This document shows, piece by piece, positions 47,705 through 63,995 of a stretch of DNA of 64,000 nucleotides. The notes under the pieces are model-generated. The model had not been told where the DNA came from. It saw only the letters and a list, made by a program, of their open reading frames with translations, and did no database searches. Both the position numbers and the translations under genes were made by a program. How positions within the stretch are numbered: position 1 is the stretch's first letter; each line of letters starts with the position of its first letter. The stretch covers positions 1 to 64,000 of the forward strand of contig JAXCGZ010021072.1 of the NCBI GenBank assembly GCA_037179515.1. The letters run 5' to 3'. The stretch comes from Halocaridina rubra. Its lineage: Eukaryota; Arthropoda; Malacostraca; Decapoda; Atyidae.

Positions 47705-48080
47705 AATATGGAGGACGCATTCCCCTAGGTGAGGTGAGGTTAGCATGCACCAAAAATGTGTTTTTCGACACTTTCCTTTGTAATCCCCTCATAAAAAAAA
47801 TTACCAAAAACATTTTTGGTGCATCCTAACCTCACCTCTCCTCACCTAGGGGAATGCATCCTCCCCAGCTGGGGGCTTATAAAAAAGCCATATTCCATTA
47901 ATCCCTATAACTAAAATAATACAACCTAACCTAACCTCACTTGGGGGATCACGTCCTCCATGGTCGGGGGCTTTATTTATATAAAAAAGCCATATTCCAT
48001 TAACCCCCATAACTAAAATAAGTTTTTAGAATAGGGGATTAAAAAAGCCATATTCCATTAATCCCCATAAGTAAAATAAT
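47705..48080. repeat. Inverted repeat followed by a tandem motif
   Basis: The left arm (about 47708-47765, 'cattcccctaggtgaggtga', 'catgcaccaaaaatgt') pairs with the right arm (about 47803-47875, 'acatttttggtgcat', 'tcacctaggggaatgcatcc') across a loop of about 45 bp. Downstream, the motif AAAAAAGCCATATTCCATTA occurs at 47881, 47992 and 48041, each followed by 'cccataa(c/g)taaaata'-like text. A related block is at 9385-9410 reversed. Confidence 0.8.

Positions 48081-50035
<1,955 letters not shown>

Positions 50036-50098
<63 letters not shown>
50036..50098. repeat. (TA)n microsatellite
   Basis: TA array about 45 bp upstream of the bystin start region. Confidence 0.97.
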
Positions 50099-50103
<5 letters not shown>

Positions 50104-50142
50104 GTACATTACTTTCAGGTGGCATTGAGTGTATAATTCATA

Positions 50143-53100
50143 ATGGGCAAGAAAAAAACGAAGAGACTAAAAGTATTGGGTGGAAAAGTCAAAATACCTG
50201 GACCACTTGCTGAGCAGCTTGAGAAAGATGAAGTTGCACAACCAACCCAAAGAGCCAAAGTTAGAGGTCAAAGTAAAGAGGATGATGAGGTGAGTCAGTG
50301 TATATAAGTATACTTTTCTTTAAAACTGATATTGCTTTGAAGCCATAGAGGATGGGAGATACAATTGGTGAGTCTTAAAGGAAAACATTATGAAATTATT
50401 TATCCACTTGATAGTTTCAAATTATCATAAGGATAGTCTGTGTTGTATGTGTAAGTGCTATGAGAATATGCTTAGCTTTCTGTTAGTTGTAACCAGTAAT
50501 TATTTTATATGCCCAAGCAAGTATCTTCTAGATAGGCTGTCATTGAAGCTGGTTTGAGAACTTCTGTTACAAGTTAAGAGATAAAAAAAAAGTATTTGAA
50601 GTAGTAATTGCCTTCTCTGGTAATTATTATCTTCAAAATGCAGTTACTACCAGCTCAAGTGTCTCTTCTTCCTGTGTACTAGAGCTGCATGCATTATTAT
50701 TTAACTCTTCTTTAAAGTTGCACTCTGTATGTCATGCTTATTGATTAAGTTGAATTATATTTAGCTTGTATTCTAGATATTTGCTTTTACATTTTTTCAG
50801 TTCATTGAGGGTCATATGGGAAGAAACATCTTGAAGCAGTCTAAGGCACAACTGCAAGAAATTCAGATGGAAACAGAAGGGTTTTCAATACAAGAGAATG
50901 AGTTTCCAGCTTTAGGGGCTCGGAGACAACGTCCTCAAAGGTATGACCAAACAGTTTAATGTCCACTTATGAGCAGTGCAATCTTGAAAGTAAACTAGCA
51001 AACGGTATCAATAGAAGCTGTCTCATTATTATTGTACGTTTAAATTTTATCATTCAAATTCTAAAACAAAAAGTAAATGCAATTAAGAACTATCAGTTTG
51101 AGTGGAAAATTAATTTTTGTATTTTAGGCCAGCACCAATCTTGTTAAAGTCTAAAAAGTACAGTGAAGAAGAAGAAGAAACTAGTGAAGAAGAGCCAGAA
51201 GATATTGATGAAACAGAAACTGCCACCCCTTTAAGTTGTGATAAAGCTGTTAAAGATTTTGAGGATGAACTGGTAAGCTCAGGTCCAATATGTTTTGTAT
51301 GAGAATATGGAAATTTCTTAGTAATTACTGACTTTACTGGAGCTCATACTGTTAAGGAGAAAGTAAACAAAAGTTGAATTAATATTCATGGATGAACATT
51401 GGAAGAGGTAAGAGCAGTAATTATTTTTTGGCATAGTTTTGATGTATATTCAATGAAGGGGGAAATAAGAGAGCATAAAGGTACAAGTTTAACTCGAAAA
51501 CTAGGAAGAAAGTATAGAATATTGTTCCCAGCTCACATTTAAATTACTTAGACTCTTGTATGATATTAAATAGAGAAGCATATACCGCCTTTGAGAATTA
51601 ATTATCATGAGGAGAATATATATTGTAGTAAGAGCTAACAGGGAAAGTAATTATATTTATTTTAAAAGTTTAAGATGGCAGACTGTTGTATAAACACTGA
51701 AGATGACATCTTGTAGTGGCTTATGTATTGCAAGAATGGTTGAAACTGATTTGTTAAGGTTTATTTTATGATCAAGATCCTAATGGATATAAGTATTAGA
51801 CTACTAACCAGGTAGAATGATCGGGTGAAAAATGTTTATTAGGAAGAGAAAACATTATAGAGTGAAGAGCAAATATGTAAGAAGGGCATTCTGAAGTGAG
51901 GTGTAGAAATATTGCCCACCTGTGCTTCACAAGTTGTAATAGGCTCTTATACAGGATTGGGAGGCAATCTTTACTTCCCTGCTCTAGATTATTCAGTCTT
52001 GAATTATATCATGAAAATAATTCTTGTTTATAGTTAAATAAACAAATATAAATAATAGTGGAATATTGCGAGACTGTGTCAAGAAAATTTTCCTCTGCCT
52101 AGTGCTTAGGAAAAAAATGCTATCCTCATTGGTCTTGTGTATGATTGTGGGCAGCTGAAAGAGATAGGTAAGTGGGGATTGCCAGACTTCCCCTCTAAAT
52201 ATATTTTCTTATTGCATATGAATGTTGAAGAACTGAAGGAGGATATGCTATAGTTCCTTCTCTCTAAAGTTTTATGTTTCTTTCTCTGGGATATGGTGTC
52301 TTGTAATTTTTTTTTTCCAAAGGATATTCCATAGCCAAATTAATCTCTCTGGGCATCATCAACTCTTAACAAAATAAGTAAGACAGAATGGCTTTGTCTG
52401 ACCCCCCTCATTTCTAGCCTTTTTAGGCAACTCTTACATGCTGAGAATATGAGAGTAGAATTTTCTCCTTTAATGCTAAATATATCCCTTTAAATGATTT
52501 ATTTCAAAATGCAGGCTATATGAGTTTTATCTTGCATGTTGTAAGAGGTGACTATTAGGATGAGTATCAGACGTTTGAAAGTAATAGATGTTAATCTTTA
52601 TCTCACTTGCTTATGAGGAAATTACCATTATGACTCCTATGATGGATGACATGACCAAGGTAAACCAGGGCGAACTGAGTCTTGGTTTTGAGTTTGCTGA
52701 AGGCTTATTCTTACACAACAGATGAATTGCTGTCTTGTGACGTCTGTAGCCCATTTTTAATTAGCTCTTAAGCATTCTGTATCTATGTCATCCCTTTTGT
52801 AAGTAACAAATGCTTCTCTGTTTTGCAGATTGGACTACTCACATGAACTTTTTGCACCTAGCTATGAATTTCATTATCGCACACAATAAAAGAACATTTT
52901 TACGCAAGATGCTAATTATATAATATTTATAAGCAATGCTGTGTACATTTCATTGATTACTTTTGTTTTAGGGAATAACAGAAGATGACCACAAGATTCT
53001 CGAACACTTCATGAAGAAAGATGCTGCACCTCAGAAAAAGCTGGCAGATCTTTTTAGAGATAAAATCACTGAAAAACAAACTGAAATCCAGTCTCAGGTG

Positions 53101-54255
53101 GATGCCAATAGTAAGTATAGTATTTAGCTTATACTAATTATGTTTTGTTGGTGCACGAAATGTAATTTTATTTTGTTTGTGTGAGCCAGTTTGCACATTT
53201 TCAGCTTTCGAGCTGTAGTTAGAAGTTAAATCATAACTATGTAGTATTTCACTGCTTAGTGAAGGAAGTAAATTTTTCTGTAGTATCACCATCTCACCTA
53301 AGCCTACATTATTTGTACTTCTCCTGTTGACAAACCCTTATATATTAATGTGTATGGGAAAAAAATTTATAAGTAACTTGATATCTAATCAAGATATGCA
53401 TCATGAAATGGAATTAGGTACCAGTCACCCATGTAACACTCTTTTGCAATAGTTTTGCACATTTTCCATATTTATACTGTTCGGAACCTCATTTCCTGTA
53501 CAGGTAAGTCTATTTTGGTATTTCATAATTTGTGCTGTTCTATGAAATGGTTGCTCTCCGTATGTGCATCAAAATTATATTATTTTTAATGCAATATTCT
53601 CATGCAAAGTTCGTCATGTATATCATATTTATGAGTGAGCAGTTTTACTCCTTGTGCTGCCCTTATATACATTTGTCCTCTCTTTTTTTCTGTACTGCTT
53701 TCATCTTATTTGAATTTATGCTTCACAGAGTCTGTACAACATTAAATACTGTATACTTATTCTCGCTCACCCCTTAAGTTGTCAGAATTGCATAGGATAT
53801 AAAATTATCCAGTCTTCACCATCATAAAATTAACCCACCTGAATGTAAAAGGGTAGATCACTGACACATTGACATTGTAGTATTATGCAATAATTGCATC
53901 TGTAATTTTAGTCATTCATACATAGTTTTTAAATAATTAGTCCTTGTGTCTCTTCCCCTCCCTTTTTCTCTGGCACTCTTGGTCATATGGTACTCAGAAT
54001 TATTTTTTATACTGGTCCATAAAAAGTAACCATTCCTTTTCTTTGCTTGACATCCTTCATCATTTGGTTTATTTTGCAGGTGGTTTGTTTTAATCTCTCC
54101 TCAAAATTCTTTATGTTACAGTATGATCTTTGAGATACTATATTTACATTCCTTTGAATATATCACACACTATTCCAAATGCATAGTGTATTTTCTTTAT
54201 CCTTTACAGCTTTGTTCTGTTACTTTACAACCTCCTGAATAACTAAGTTGCAAAG

Positions 54256-54286
<31 letters not shown>

Positions 54287-57200
54287 TTTTTCCCGAGATC
54301 AAACTCTGAGCAGAATTTACGCTCTTCAAGGCCTTCCATATTATGTGTCTTCACTTATACTCACTTCAACACTGCATCCCCATTATTACTTGCAGCTGTG
54401 CTCAACTTCTCGTTTTGTTCTTTTGAGTACAACCATAATATATATGCTTATATCCTAAGTATATTAATATTATATATTTTTGGTGTCATATATAATTTCA
54501 TTTTATACCTGTGTTCATATAAGTTATTTATCTATATAATTATTACCATATATTCTTGTATGTATTAGGTATCCAGACTGTGAATCTTAGTCCTGAAGTG
54601 CAAAATATGTGTCATGAGATTGGCAAAGTTTTAGCCAAGTACCGAAGTGGTCCATTACCGAAGATGTTTAAAGTTGTTCCAAAGATGAGGAGTTGGGAGG
54701 AACTTGTATATTTAACAAGTAAGTATCCCATCATTTTTAACTCCCTCTTCTTCAATTTGGTTTTTGATAGATTGTATATGACTGCTATGGAAGCTTAAGA
54801 TTTTCGTGAGTACTTCATGTCCTCACATGTTCAAACTGTTTAGTAATTAACTGCTAGTAATCCCACTGAGTTTTGGAGAAGTACTAGAATACAAACCATT
54901 GATGAAAAAAATATGATTGATAAGTAAATGATACTAAACATTTATGGAAATATTCTATTTCTGTAAATATATGTCAGCTTGCTGAATGAAAAGCTCTCAT
55001 ACAACTTGGTAACATCCTGTATGAAAGGGTTGCAATGTGTATCCATCCCTGTGTTAGAAGTTTTTCAGTTAATTTTTGGAGTGTGCAAGTTTTCTTCTTT
55101 GAAGAAAGGAATGTGAGATAGTGGCCTCATGTCTTATTTTTAATAGTGAATTGAATGCTCTAATTCAGTATTCTATTATGAGCAATCTGCACTAAGCTTT
55201 TATCAGCAAATCTGATAAGAATACATATATATGCTCTTGAGATTACATAATTATATTTACATAAAACACCATTTCTAGGCTTTTTTCAATGTACTGATGC
55301 ATGATCCAATAGTAGATGGAAGTATCATGGAGCTTGTGAAACTATCCCTTACGATTGCCTTTTGCAGTGTCTTCTTATTTGGAGAAATATTGGAGCACTT
55401 GTGAGATATCAAAGATTATAGCCAATATTTCAGAGGATGATGGACCCCCAGATACAGATATCTTTAGTATAAATGCTGAGTTTACTCCTAGCTGTAGCAT
55501 GGCAATGGTTTTGGACATTTCGAAGCCTCTCACTCCTTATGCAAGTGCGCTAGCTGATGTGGCTGTAGGTACTCCTGTCTACCACTATTGCAAACCTTTT
55601 AGTATTCAGGGATTTTTAGATCGTTTCTTCCAACATGTGAAACACTGCCTTAACCTCGTGTGACAGATTGAGAGGGGTGGGCAGTGAACTTTGTTTTGGA
55701 GGAGAGGGATCTAGTGCTCTGAAGTATGTTTGACATTAGAGGAGAATGGAGGTGTAAGTAAGTCGAGTATAAGGAGCTAATCACGTATATTTCTCTCTAT
55801 TCTCTTTTATTAGATCCTGACAAGTGGTCAGCAGCAGCCATGTACCAAGCAGTGAGAATATTCGTTAGTAACTTGAATGAAGCCATGGCTCAACGATTCT
55901 TCAATCTGGTACTTTTGCCAAGAATTCGAGACGATATTTCATGCTATAAGCGACTGAATTTTCATTTATATCAAGCTCTTTTCAAAGCCATGTTCAAACC
56001 TGCCGCTTTTTTTAAAGGAGTTTTGCTTCCTTTGTGTATGGTGAGTTCTTGAAAAATAGTTTTATTCTGTATTATTATCATTATATAATTTTATTAAAGT
56101 TTTCTAGTCTCTGTGGCTGTTCTTTATAATAATATTATTTGCGTCTCTTACAGTCTGGCAATTGTACATTACGTGAAGCCATAATTGTTGGTTCAGTCAT
56201 TGCAAACAACAGTATCCCGATCCTTCATTCTGCTGCGGCCATATTGAAAATAGCCGAGATGGATTACACGGGTCCCAATTCTATATTTCTTCGTATATTT
56301 TATGACAAGAAGTATGCATTACCGTTCCGAGTGGTTGATGGATGTGTATATCATTTTTTAAAGTAAGTGAATTACCAAACATTAAAGTTAAAGTTTTTAT
56401 TTCTCTAGATCCACATTGTAGTGTTGCTATTTGATTTTATCGTTTATGCCTTCTTTTGAGCTTGGTATTCAACTGGTTTATAAATTTGGCTAGTCTGCAT
56501 TTTGCAGATGACCTCTTTACCCTTAATGGGCTCACTGATTATATTTTTTGTGTACTGTATCAAATAACAATAATTTGATGATTAGTAAATATACAGGGAA
56601 TAGTCATTCATTTAACCATGCTACCCTGATTGTCAAAAATGCCACGTTTAAGGTGTTCCACTCGCAGACATCCTTACATAATACTATTTGACAATATGGG
56701 ATGAGAAAAGATAGACCACTGTAAAACCATAATCATATGGAATATTATGTGAAGTAATAGAAATTCTCTTATATAACTTGCATTATTTAAGCTGAACACT
56801 TGATATACTGAATAAAAATTGTGAGTGCTTTTACTTCAATCATTATTAAACTTGTAAGGAAGTTGAAATAAACTAAAATGTAATCACCAAACAAATTACT
56901 AAAGCAGTAATGTAGCATTTTGTAAATCATTTCACTCAAAAGCATATGTTTTAGTTGTAAAGAGTTAATGAATTCCCATTGCATGAAGAGTTGATTAACT
57001 TTTTTTTTATTATTATGTCTTATTTGATGCAAATTTATTGTCACTAGATTCGAAAGAGATCGCCGTGAGCTACCTGTACTTTGGCACCAATCATTATTAA
57101 CCTTTGTTCAGCGATATAAAGAGGATCTCAGTCCTGACCAGAAGCAAGCTCTCATGGATGTTGTTCGAGTCCACACACATCATGCTGTCACACCAGAGGT

Positions 57201-58214
57201 TAGTGTATGTGCTATTTGCAAGTGAACTTGAAGTCTTATGGTTGTAGTTTTGGTTCAAGTGAAATATGCTGTAAATTTTTGAACCTTATCTTCTTGATAT
57301 TATGATTGGATACTCTCGAGTGAAACATACAGTACTTTTTTGAACATTATCCTCATGATATTGTTATAACTGGTTACTCTCTCTCTCACCTTATTAGCTC
57401 TGCTGTTTTGTCTTATTTGAACCTTTTTATGCTATACTTGATGCCTGACTTACACAATTCTCTACATCCTATTTTATTACTGAAACGTAGCTGTCTAGGC
57501 AAGTCTTACTTTTAGCATAAAATTTAAAGAAACATATATGTAAGATTGTTTCCTTATAATTCTTTTACATGTAGTAGGTTAGCCCATGGCACCAGCCACC
57601 CATTGTGATTCAAAAGCTGAAGGGTCTTTTGGACTTAATTAGGACTGTTTGATATTAAGTCTTCCTTCAGTTACGGTTCTTTTGCTATGCCTACATCAAC
57701 ACCGAATATTCTTGGATATTTGTTACACATCTCTTATTATCCCTTCACATCTGATAAGTTGCAACAGCCCCATCTGTTGTTTTTACCTTATGTTTTCTTC
57801 ATGCTCATGACTTGATGGGGGCAGATTTCTTCATTTTGTTTGGGCCCATCCTGATGTCGCAATAAAAAATTTAAAAAAATCATGAAGTACAATTCTATTT
57901 GCATAGCCTAGTTCTTGTCTCTGTACAAACGAGTTAATTGACTTGAATACTTGTAAATAGGCGACATAAGCTCAGAGTTTGCATAGGAGAGTTTTATTCA
58001 TGATGCATAACTTTCTGCTTAAATGGCAGAAAATATTGGGGTAATTCTGTAATGCATTACTAGTAGTATACAGTGGTATATATTTAAAACACAGAATGGT
58101 TAGTATTAATGGTGATGTCATTATAGCAGCAATATGATCACTGCCATTGTATTGATATGGCACAAAATTAGCTAATAGTGCTTAAAAATATAGATCTAAA
58201 AATGATTTCTTGAA

Positions 58215-58252
<38 letters not shown>

Positions 58253-59768
58253 TATAAACATAGCATATAGCTTTTTAACCTTTTTAACATCATTAGAGTA
58301 TTGCTTCGGTTTTTCTATAACATTGTTTCTAATTTAAATTTAATTAAAATTTACCTATGCAGTACTTTAGTGGAAGATACATGATACGTGTGTGTGTTTT
58401 GTTACTTCAGTGCTTAATTGTGGATTTTATTTCAAGAGAAATTGTTTATAAGCATTTTTAATGAACTCCAACATCAACCTAGGTTAGTGAGACATGGTTT
58501 GTGGGATAATGAATGGATATAAAAATGCTTTAGCATTAGTGTTACTAAAGTTTCAAGTCCTTCTAGACTCTGTGTACAGTATTCTTTTTCCACACCTCAG
58601 TTTTCAACGGTGTTATTGTGAGATAATTTTTCAGGGTTATTTTCAAAAGTATGTTATCCATCGTACACCAGAATTGATATTTCCTGCTTTGGTAGTGGTT
58701 TTTCTTTAGAGTCTCTTCTGCAGTTAAGTGTAAAAGAAAAATTAGAACATTTTTTTAGGGTAAAAGACTTACATTGAAATTTAGTTTAAATTAAAGGTTC
58801 TTAAGTTACTCCAGAGCTGCTGTTAGCTCTCCAATTTGGCACTTTAATCATAAAAAAAAAGTTCTACTGGAGTCTTGATAATCTGCAACATATTTATTTT
58901 GTAGAGAAAGTCAAGTATCTGTAGTCACTGTGGCTCAAGCGGTAGCGTCCGCGACTCTAAGGCGTCGGGTTGAGGATTCGCGCCCCGTCTCGGTCTTAGG
59001 TTAGCAAGGGCATGCACTCAGGGTAACGATAACATCTGCCAAAAACAAGTCCTTCGCAAGAAGGCAACCGTCCTAGCCCTTGGTAGAAAAGGGAGTCTGT
59101 GACGTAAAACACGCTAGAGAAAGTCAAGTACCTCCCAAAGTCATTGTGCAACTATGTACAGTTGTACTTGTATTTGCATTTTAAATCAATACCACTGCTT
59201 TAAAACAAGTCTGAACATCTTCACCATATGGCAGGAATAAAAGGGGGGGGTGGCTTGGAAGATGGGTATTTTAAAAAGAATTTGTGTAGGGCGGTAACTA
59301 CCTAATGAAGAGTTTCCTGATGCGATTAGGTGGAGAAAGAACTCATATTTGGTTTAAGTAGTATACCAGTACGATGAGTTGAAACCTCTGTATTATAGTA
59401 ATTATGAAGAAAATAATGAAAAGACAGCATAAAATCCACCCGCCGATATCAAGTGTACCGTGATGCTAGTTAAATGGTCAGATGGATAAACATACTTAAA
59501 ATTTACTGGTTCAGTTTACTATTGTGGAAATTGATCCCTTTGTTTTATCCCATATTGCTTAACGTGATAAGAGGTAATTTATATACTCTGGTTGTTAATT
59601 CTGTTGTTTTACCTCAGTATGAATTTAAGCTTTATGAATAACTAAGATTAGTAGTGGCATTTTACATACACAGCACTTCTCAGTATTATATTAATTTTTT
59701 TTCAGATAAGAAGGGAACTCATGAACTCCAGATGTCGAGGACAAGATGAGGAAATGGTTGTTGACTGA
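50143..59768 (+). CDS. BYSL: Bystin, 40S ribosome biogenesis factor
   Basis: Complete gene in nine coding exons: 50143-50289, 50801-50940, 51128-51272, 52972-53110, 54569-54718, 55814-56040, 56154-56362, 57048-57198 and 59706-59768. All have GT-AG borders and matching phases, giving 456 residues (human 437). Bystin (yeast Enp1) binds pre-40S particles in nucleolus and cytoplasm and is needed for 18S rRNA maturation. The N terminus is basic ([20 protein letters not shown]) and then acidic (exon 3, [16 protein letters not shown]). The bystin domain starts with [17 protein letters not shown] and includes [96 protein letters not shown] and [18 protein letters not shown]. The 'ttactttcag' before the leader (50111-50119) suggests a further 5' UTR exon upstream of the TA arrays. 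AATAAA at 60140-60145 is a likely poly(A) signal. Confidence 0.97.
51273..52971 (+). other. BYSL intron 3
   Basis: No gene within. Patches at 52165-52200 and 52395-52440 loosely resemble the leader region of the RTE-like LINE but are too diverged to call. Confidence 0.4.
53111..54568 (+). other. BYSL intron 4
   Basis: Contains a short (GT)n-poly(T) run at 54255-54290. No other feature is supported. Confidence 0.5.
55368..55663 (+). other. Phase-compatible alternative terminal exon in BYSL intron 5
   Basis: It lies in the 1095-bp intron 5. A good acceptor (TTGCCTTTTGCAG, ending 55367) is followed by two bases that complete the phase-1 codon left by exon 5, then 97 codons and a TGA at 55661-55663. 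The coded stretch looks protein-like ([55 protein letters not shown]). I do not recognise it. If used, it would replace the C-terminal two-thirds of the bystin domain. It could instead be a relic of another gene or transposon. Confidence 0.35.
57700..57860 (+). repeat. Dispersed repeat, uninterrupted relative
   Basis: It matches 28885-29255 across the SINE insertion point: 'gaatattcttggatatttgt', 'tgataagttgcaacagcccc', 'atctgttg', 'ccttatgttttcttcatgct'. It has one copy of the sequence duplicated around the SINE at 28.97 kb. It lies in BYSL intron 8. Confidence 0.75.
58219..58250. repeat. Poly(T) run
   Basis: About 32 T in BYSL intron 8. It may be the poly(A) tail of an old minus-strand retroposon, but no body is recognised. 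Confidence 0.8.
58919..59113 (+). mobile_element. tRNA-derived SINE, family B, in BYSL intron 8
   Basis: Head: 'gtagtcactgtggctcaagc', 'ggtagcgtccgcgactctaa', then B-box-like 'ggattcgcgcccc'. Body: 'gggtaacgataacatctgcc' and 'gggagtctgtgacgtaaaac'. Flanking 'agagaaagtcaagta' occurs on both sides (about 58903-58917 and 59115-59129), a likely 15-bp target duplication. Confidence 0.92.
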
Positions 59769-62700
59769 GTGTGAAACTTTGGCTTAGAGAATTTCCATTG
59801 TTACTATGGTATTATTATTATTTTTTGTGCACGCAATAGTTATATCCTTAACATTTATATACATCTTCCATATGTTAAAATTAATGAGGTTTAATAAGAT
59901 TTACAAAAAGAAAATATACAGGAATATGGAGGTTGTGTGTCATGTCAGTATATTGGTATATTGTATGGAGGAAGGCATGATTATCTTATGCCATAAGATT
60001 CTTGTGGTTAAAGGAAACCAAGTTCTATGCCAAGTTGAAAAAGTCATATATTAAATAACAAATTCTGACATTTTCTATAGCTTGTTATAGGCACACTGAA
60101 AAAATATTACATTGCTCTGCAAATATACAAATGTAATGAAATAAAAGGAAAAATTATGATACATCTCTTGCTTTGATATAACATACCATATTATACAAGA
60201 GTAAAAACAAGTAAAACAGGGGGAGGAGAAATTCTCAGCAAGGTTACGATGCATTTTACTGATTATTTTACATTCTAATTATGCTGTAATAGTGTTTTAC
60301 AGGAATCATTGGCAAATTTCAGATATTCACTAATAATAACAATATGCATCATATTATGAAAACAAAAATCACAATGGTTTTAATCAAGGATCTTAAATCC
60401 AAAAACTGCCATATGTCATGGTGTGAATCAGAAAAGACTGTTATTATTCAAATCATTAATGAAAAATTAATAAAAAATATAATCTAAAGTAAATATATTA
60501 GAATCCATAATCTAATCTTGTGCAAGATTTGCAATCACAGTACAAAAAACCCAGCCTAATATATAAAACTTTGAGTTGAACATAAACTCAAAATACCGAA
60601 AATATGAATACATCTTACCCCATAATCTTACGGACAGGTAATTATGGAGAAAATTAGTCCTTGACATTTGCAGTGCTAAAAATCCTGTTTTCCTTTCTTA
60701 TTAAAGAAAAAACGAAATATAAAGTATATTGTACTCCTTTAAATCTTTGCTAGTATAATGAACAATGAGGTATTGTATCAATCAGTAAGAACAATATTCT
60801 GAAATAACGGCAAAGAAATATAGATATGTGACAAATTGCAGTGTAAACTGCTACTGAAAATTGTGGATATGGTCATTATTAATCTAATACACCTTAGCAG
60901 ATGTGATCTTATGATATATCCAGTGAGAAAACTGGACAAATAATACAATCTATCTATATGTGACGGGAAAAACTGAACATATTTTTTATGGTATAATTTA
61001 AGAGCATATTAGTGATTTGATAAAAAAAAAAGTATTGGTAATTTATATGAAGATATGGTAAACAATAACATTATATACTGTATATGCAATTTCTACATCA
61101 TACTCAGACTGCTGAAAAAAAGCTTAAAATATTGCTTTCAAATGAAATATTCGACAAAATTATTAGAAAAAATAAAAGTAATAACAACCAAATACATCTG
61201 AAAGCAAAAGATAAGTCATATATGTCTTCAATAATTTTTTCTAATGAAAAAAGCTGTAGAAAAAAAAAGGGATTTACAGTTAGGATCCCCAAAGTCAATT
61301 AAAAATGAATGGTGCATAAGAAGCATTATGTAAGTTGCCTACAGTACATTACATCCATTTCTACGAATCTACGTCACAACCCCAATTCTAAGTTAATGGA
61401 AAAATATCAGTTACACAATTGATACTCTTTGTCATTTGTTGCGAGTTTGTGGAAAACGGTCATTCCTAGGAGAAGGTCTTAATACGTACATACCAGTCAC
61501 CTATCTCTTAGACCATCTTATTAATCTAAACAATGTCACCATATCTTAAATAAAGGCTAGTGTTTCTGGAGGAACAGAATACGGGTGATCTGTTATATTA
61601 TTATACTTAAAACATTAAAAATTTTCCATTTACAATATTTCCTACACTTGCTGAAACACACATGCCACATGATGCATGACTTCCAATAACATAACACATT
61701 TGTCCTAAAAAGACCAAGTAAATAATAGTAAATAGCAAGCTTTGTAGAGTACAGTCATCGCAACAAAAAGAATTCAGAACCAGTCTTCCATGCACTCACA
61801 GGCAGAGACATAATCCATACATGAAGACCAGATATTTATATAATACAATATTCTGAAATATCCAAGAGACAGATGGTCAGTCTTAGTAAATATAAAAAGA
61901 TATGATATCATATATATAAACATGCTAACAACATGAAAGAGAATCTACTTGTGAACATGTCACACCAAACCAATATATGCTAACTGCCGAAATTTCAGTA
62001 CGTCTGTATTCCTACTCAATATTACAGTTCCTATAAAACTCAGTTAATGAGGCTGCATTGCAAGGTGTTTTTTTCTTTCTTTCTGTAAACAGTATAGTTC
62101 TTCATTAGAACCTTTGTGTGTAGACTTACAACCAAAGATTAAAGCATAAAAACAACTGGAATTTAGAGTATGTTAATTATTGAACACCGTTTTTTCTTTG
62201 CATTGAAAGGCTTAAGTCTAAAGGCCAAAGATAAATATAAAAGTAGCTATGTTTCAGACCATACCATCACGAAGATAAGGGTTTACTAAAATGAATGTCT
62301 CAAAATATAAAGTTTCTCCAACTTCATTGTATATGTCAATTACTTGTTACAATATGTACTTTCTGTTCTGTCCTGCAAACAATGTTTAAAATATTTCTGA
62401 GGTCTACATACACAAATGGGTACACACTAAAGTAACAGCTTACATTGTATCTGAAAAAAATATTCAGGATATAAATATGGACACCCATGCAAATGCCAAG
62501 TTAATTTGAATGGTCTATAGACTGGCAACCAACTCACGCCTAAACACCGTAAATATTAATGTATTCAATACTAAGACCAGTTACAATTTTAATTTTATCA
62601 AAGCTACACCAGAAAACACTGTTATTTATATTCAACTTTCCATTACTGTGAAAATATTACCCTGACCAATTCTTTTGCTTATATGAGCCTCATAACCCCT

Positions 62701-62845
62701 TCATTTCATCACTTGGACACCTATCATATTCCACTGCCTATATCTTCGGACAGATATTCTTCATCGTCACCGTTAAGTTACGTTTCTCTTCTCAGAAAAT
62801 TCTTTTATATACTAAGTAATGAATTTTTTCTGTTAAGTTGTATAT
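59769..62845. other. Convergent 3' region between BYSL and ZMPSTE24
   Basis: About 3.1 kb separate the two stop codons. The left part is the BYSL 3' UTR to about 60165 (AATAAA at 60140). The rest is A+T-rich with no gene, microsatellite or recognised transposon, and probably contains the ZMPSTE24 3' UTR. Frames of 60-80 codons here look like chance. Confidence 0.55.
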
Positions 62846-63079
62846 TTACTGTTCTTTCTTATTATCATCCAATTCCAAAGCACTAATCCTTTCCAGAATT
62901 GGAGGATGGGAATGATGCCAGGCTGAGTACAGGTTATCATATACAGGGTATCCAAGATTATCTTCATTTAGCTTGATGAGAGCAGACTTCAGATTCACTG
63001 CATGTCCCAACTTCTTGGCAAAAGCATCAGCTTGAAATTCATTATATCGACTAAACATGGTCAGTAAGAACTGCAAAAT
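62846..63079 (-). CDS. ZMPSTE24: CAAX prenyl protease 1 (STE24), last exon
   Basis: This is a minus-strand terminal exon of 78 codons including the stop. It is preceded by the acceptor AACTTTCCTTCAG. The residues [40 protein letters not shown] and [15 protein letters not shown] match the C terminus of the ZMPSTE24/Ste24p family. That family comprises zinc metalloproteases of the ER and inner nuclear membrane that trim farnesylated proteins, including prelamin A in animals. The NEFQAD glutamate corresponds to the third zinc ligand. The HExxH pair and the transmembrane helices lie in exons beyond the window. The tail ends LDDNKKEQ, without an obvious ER-retrieval dilysine. It is convergent with BYSL. 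Confidence 0.93.
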   Translation of the reverse strand: MLQFLLTMFSRYNEFQADAFAKKLGHAVNLKSALIKLNEDNLGYPVYDNLYSAWHHSHPPILERISALELDDNKKEQ

Positions 63080-63158
63080 CTGAAGGAAAGTTTTTAGGGC
63101 TTAGAAAATTAGATTCTGGTATATAAAATGAATAAAAATACTTGACTTTCTTTATTTC

Positions 63159-63995
<837 letters not shown>

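Noticed and set aside
59806..62886. Several 60-85 codon frames between bystin and ZMPSTE24.
   Set aside because: None has a motif or splice context; the region is best read as convergent 3' UTRs and spacer.
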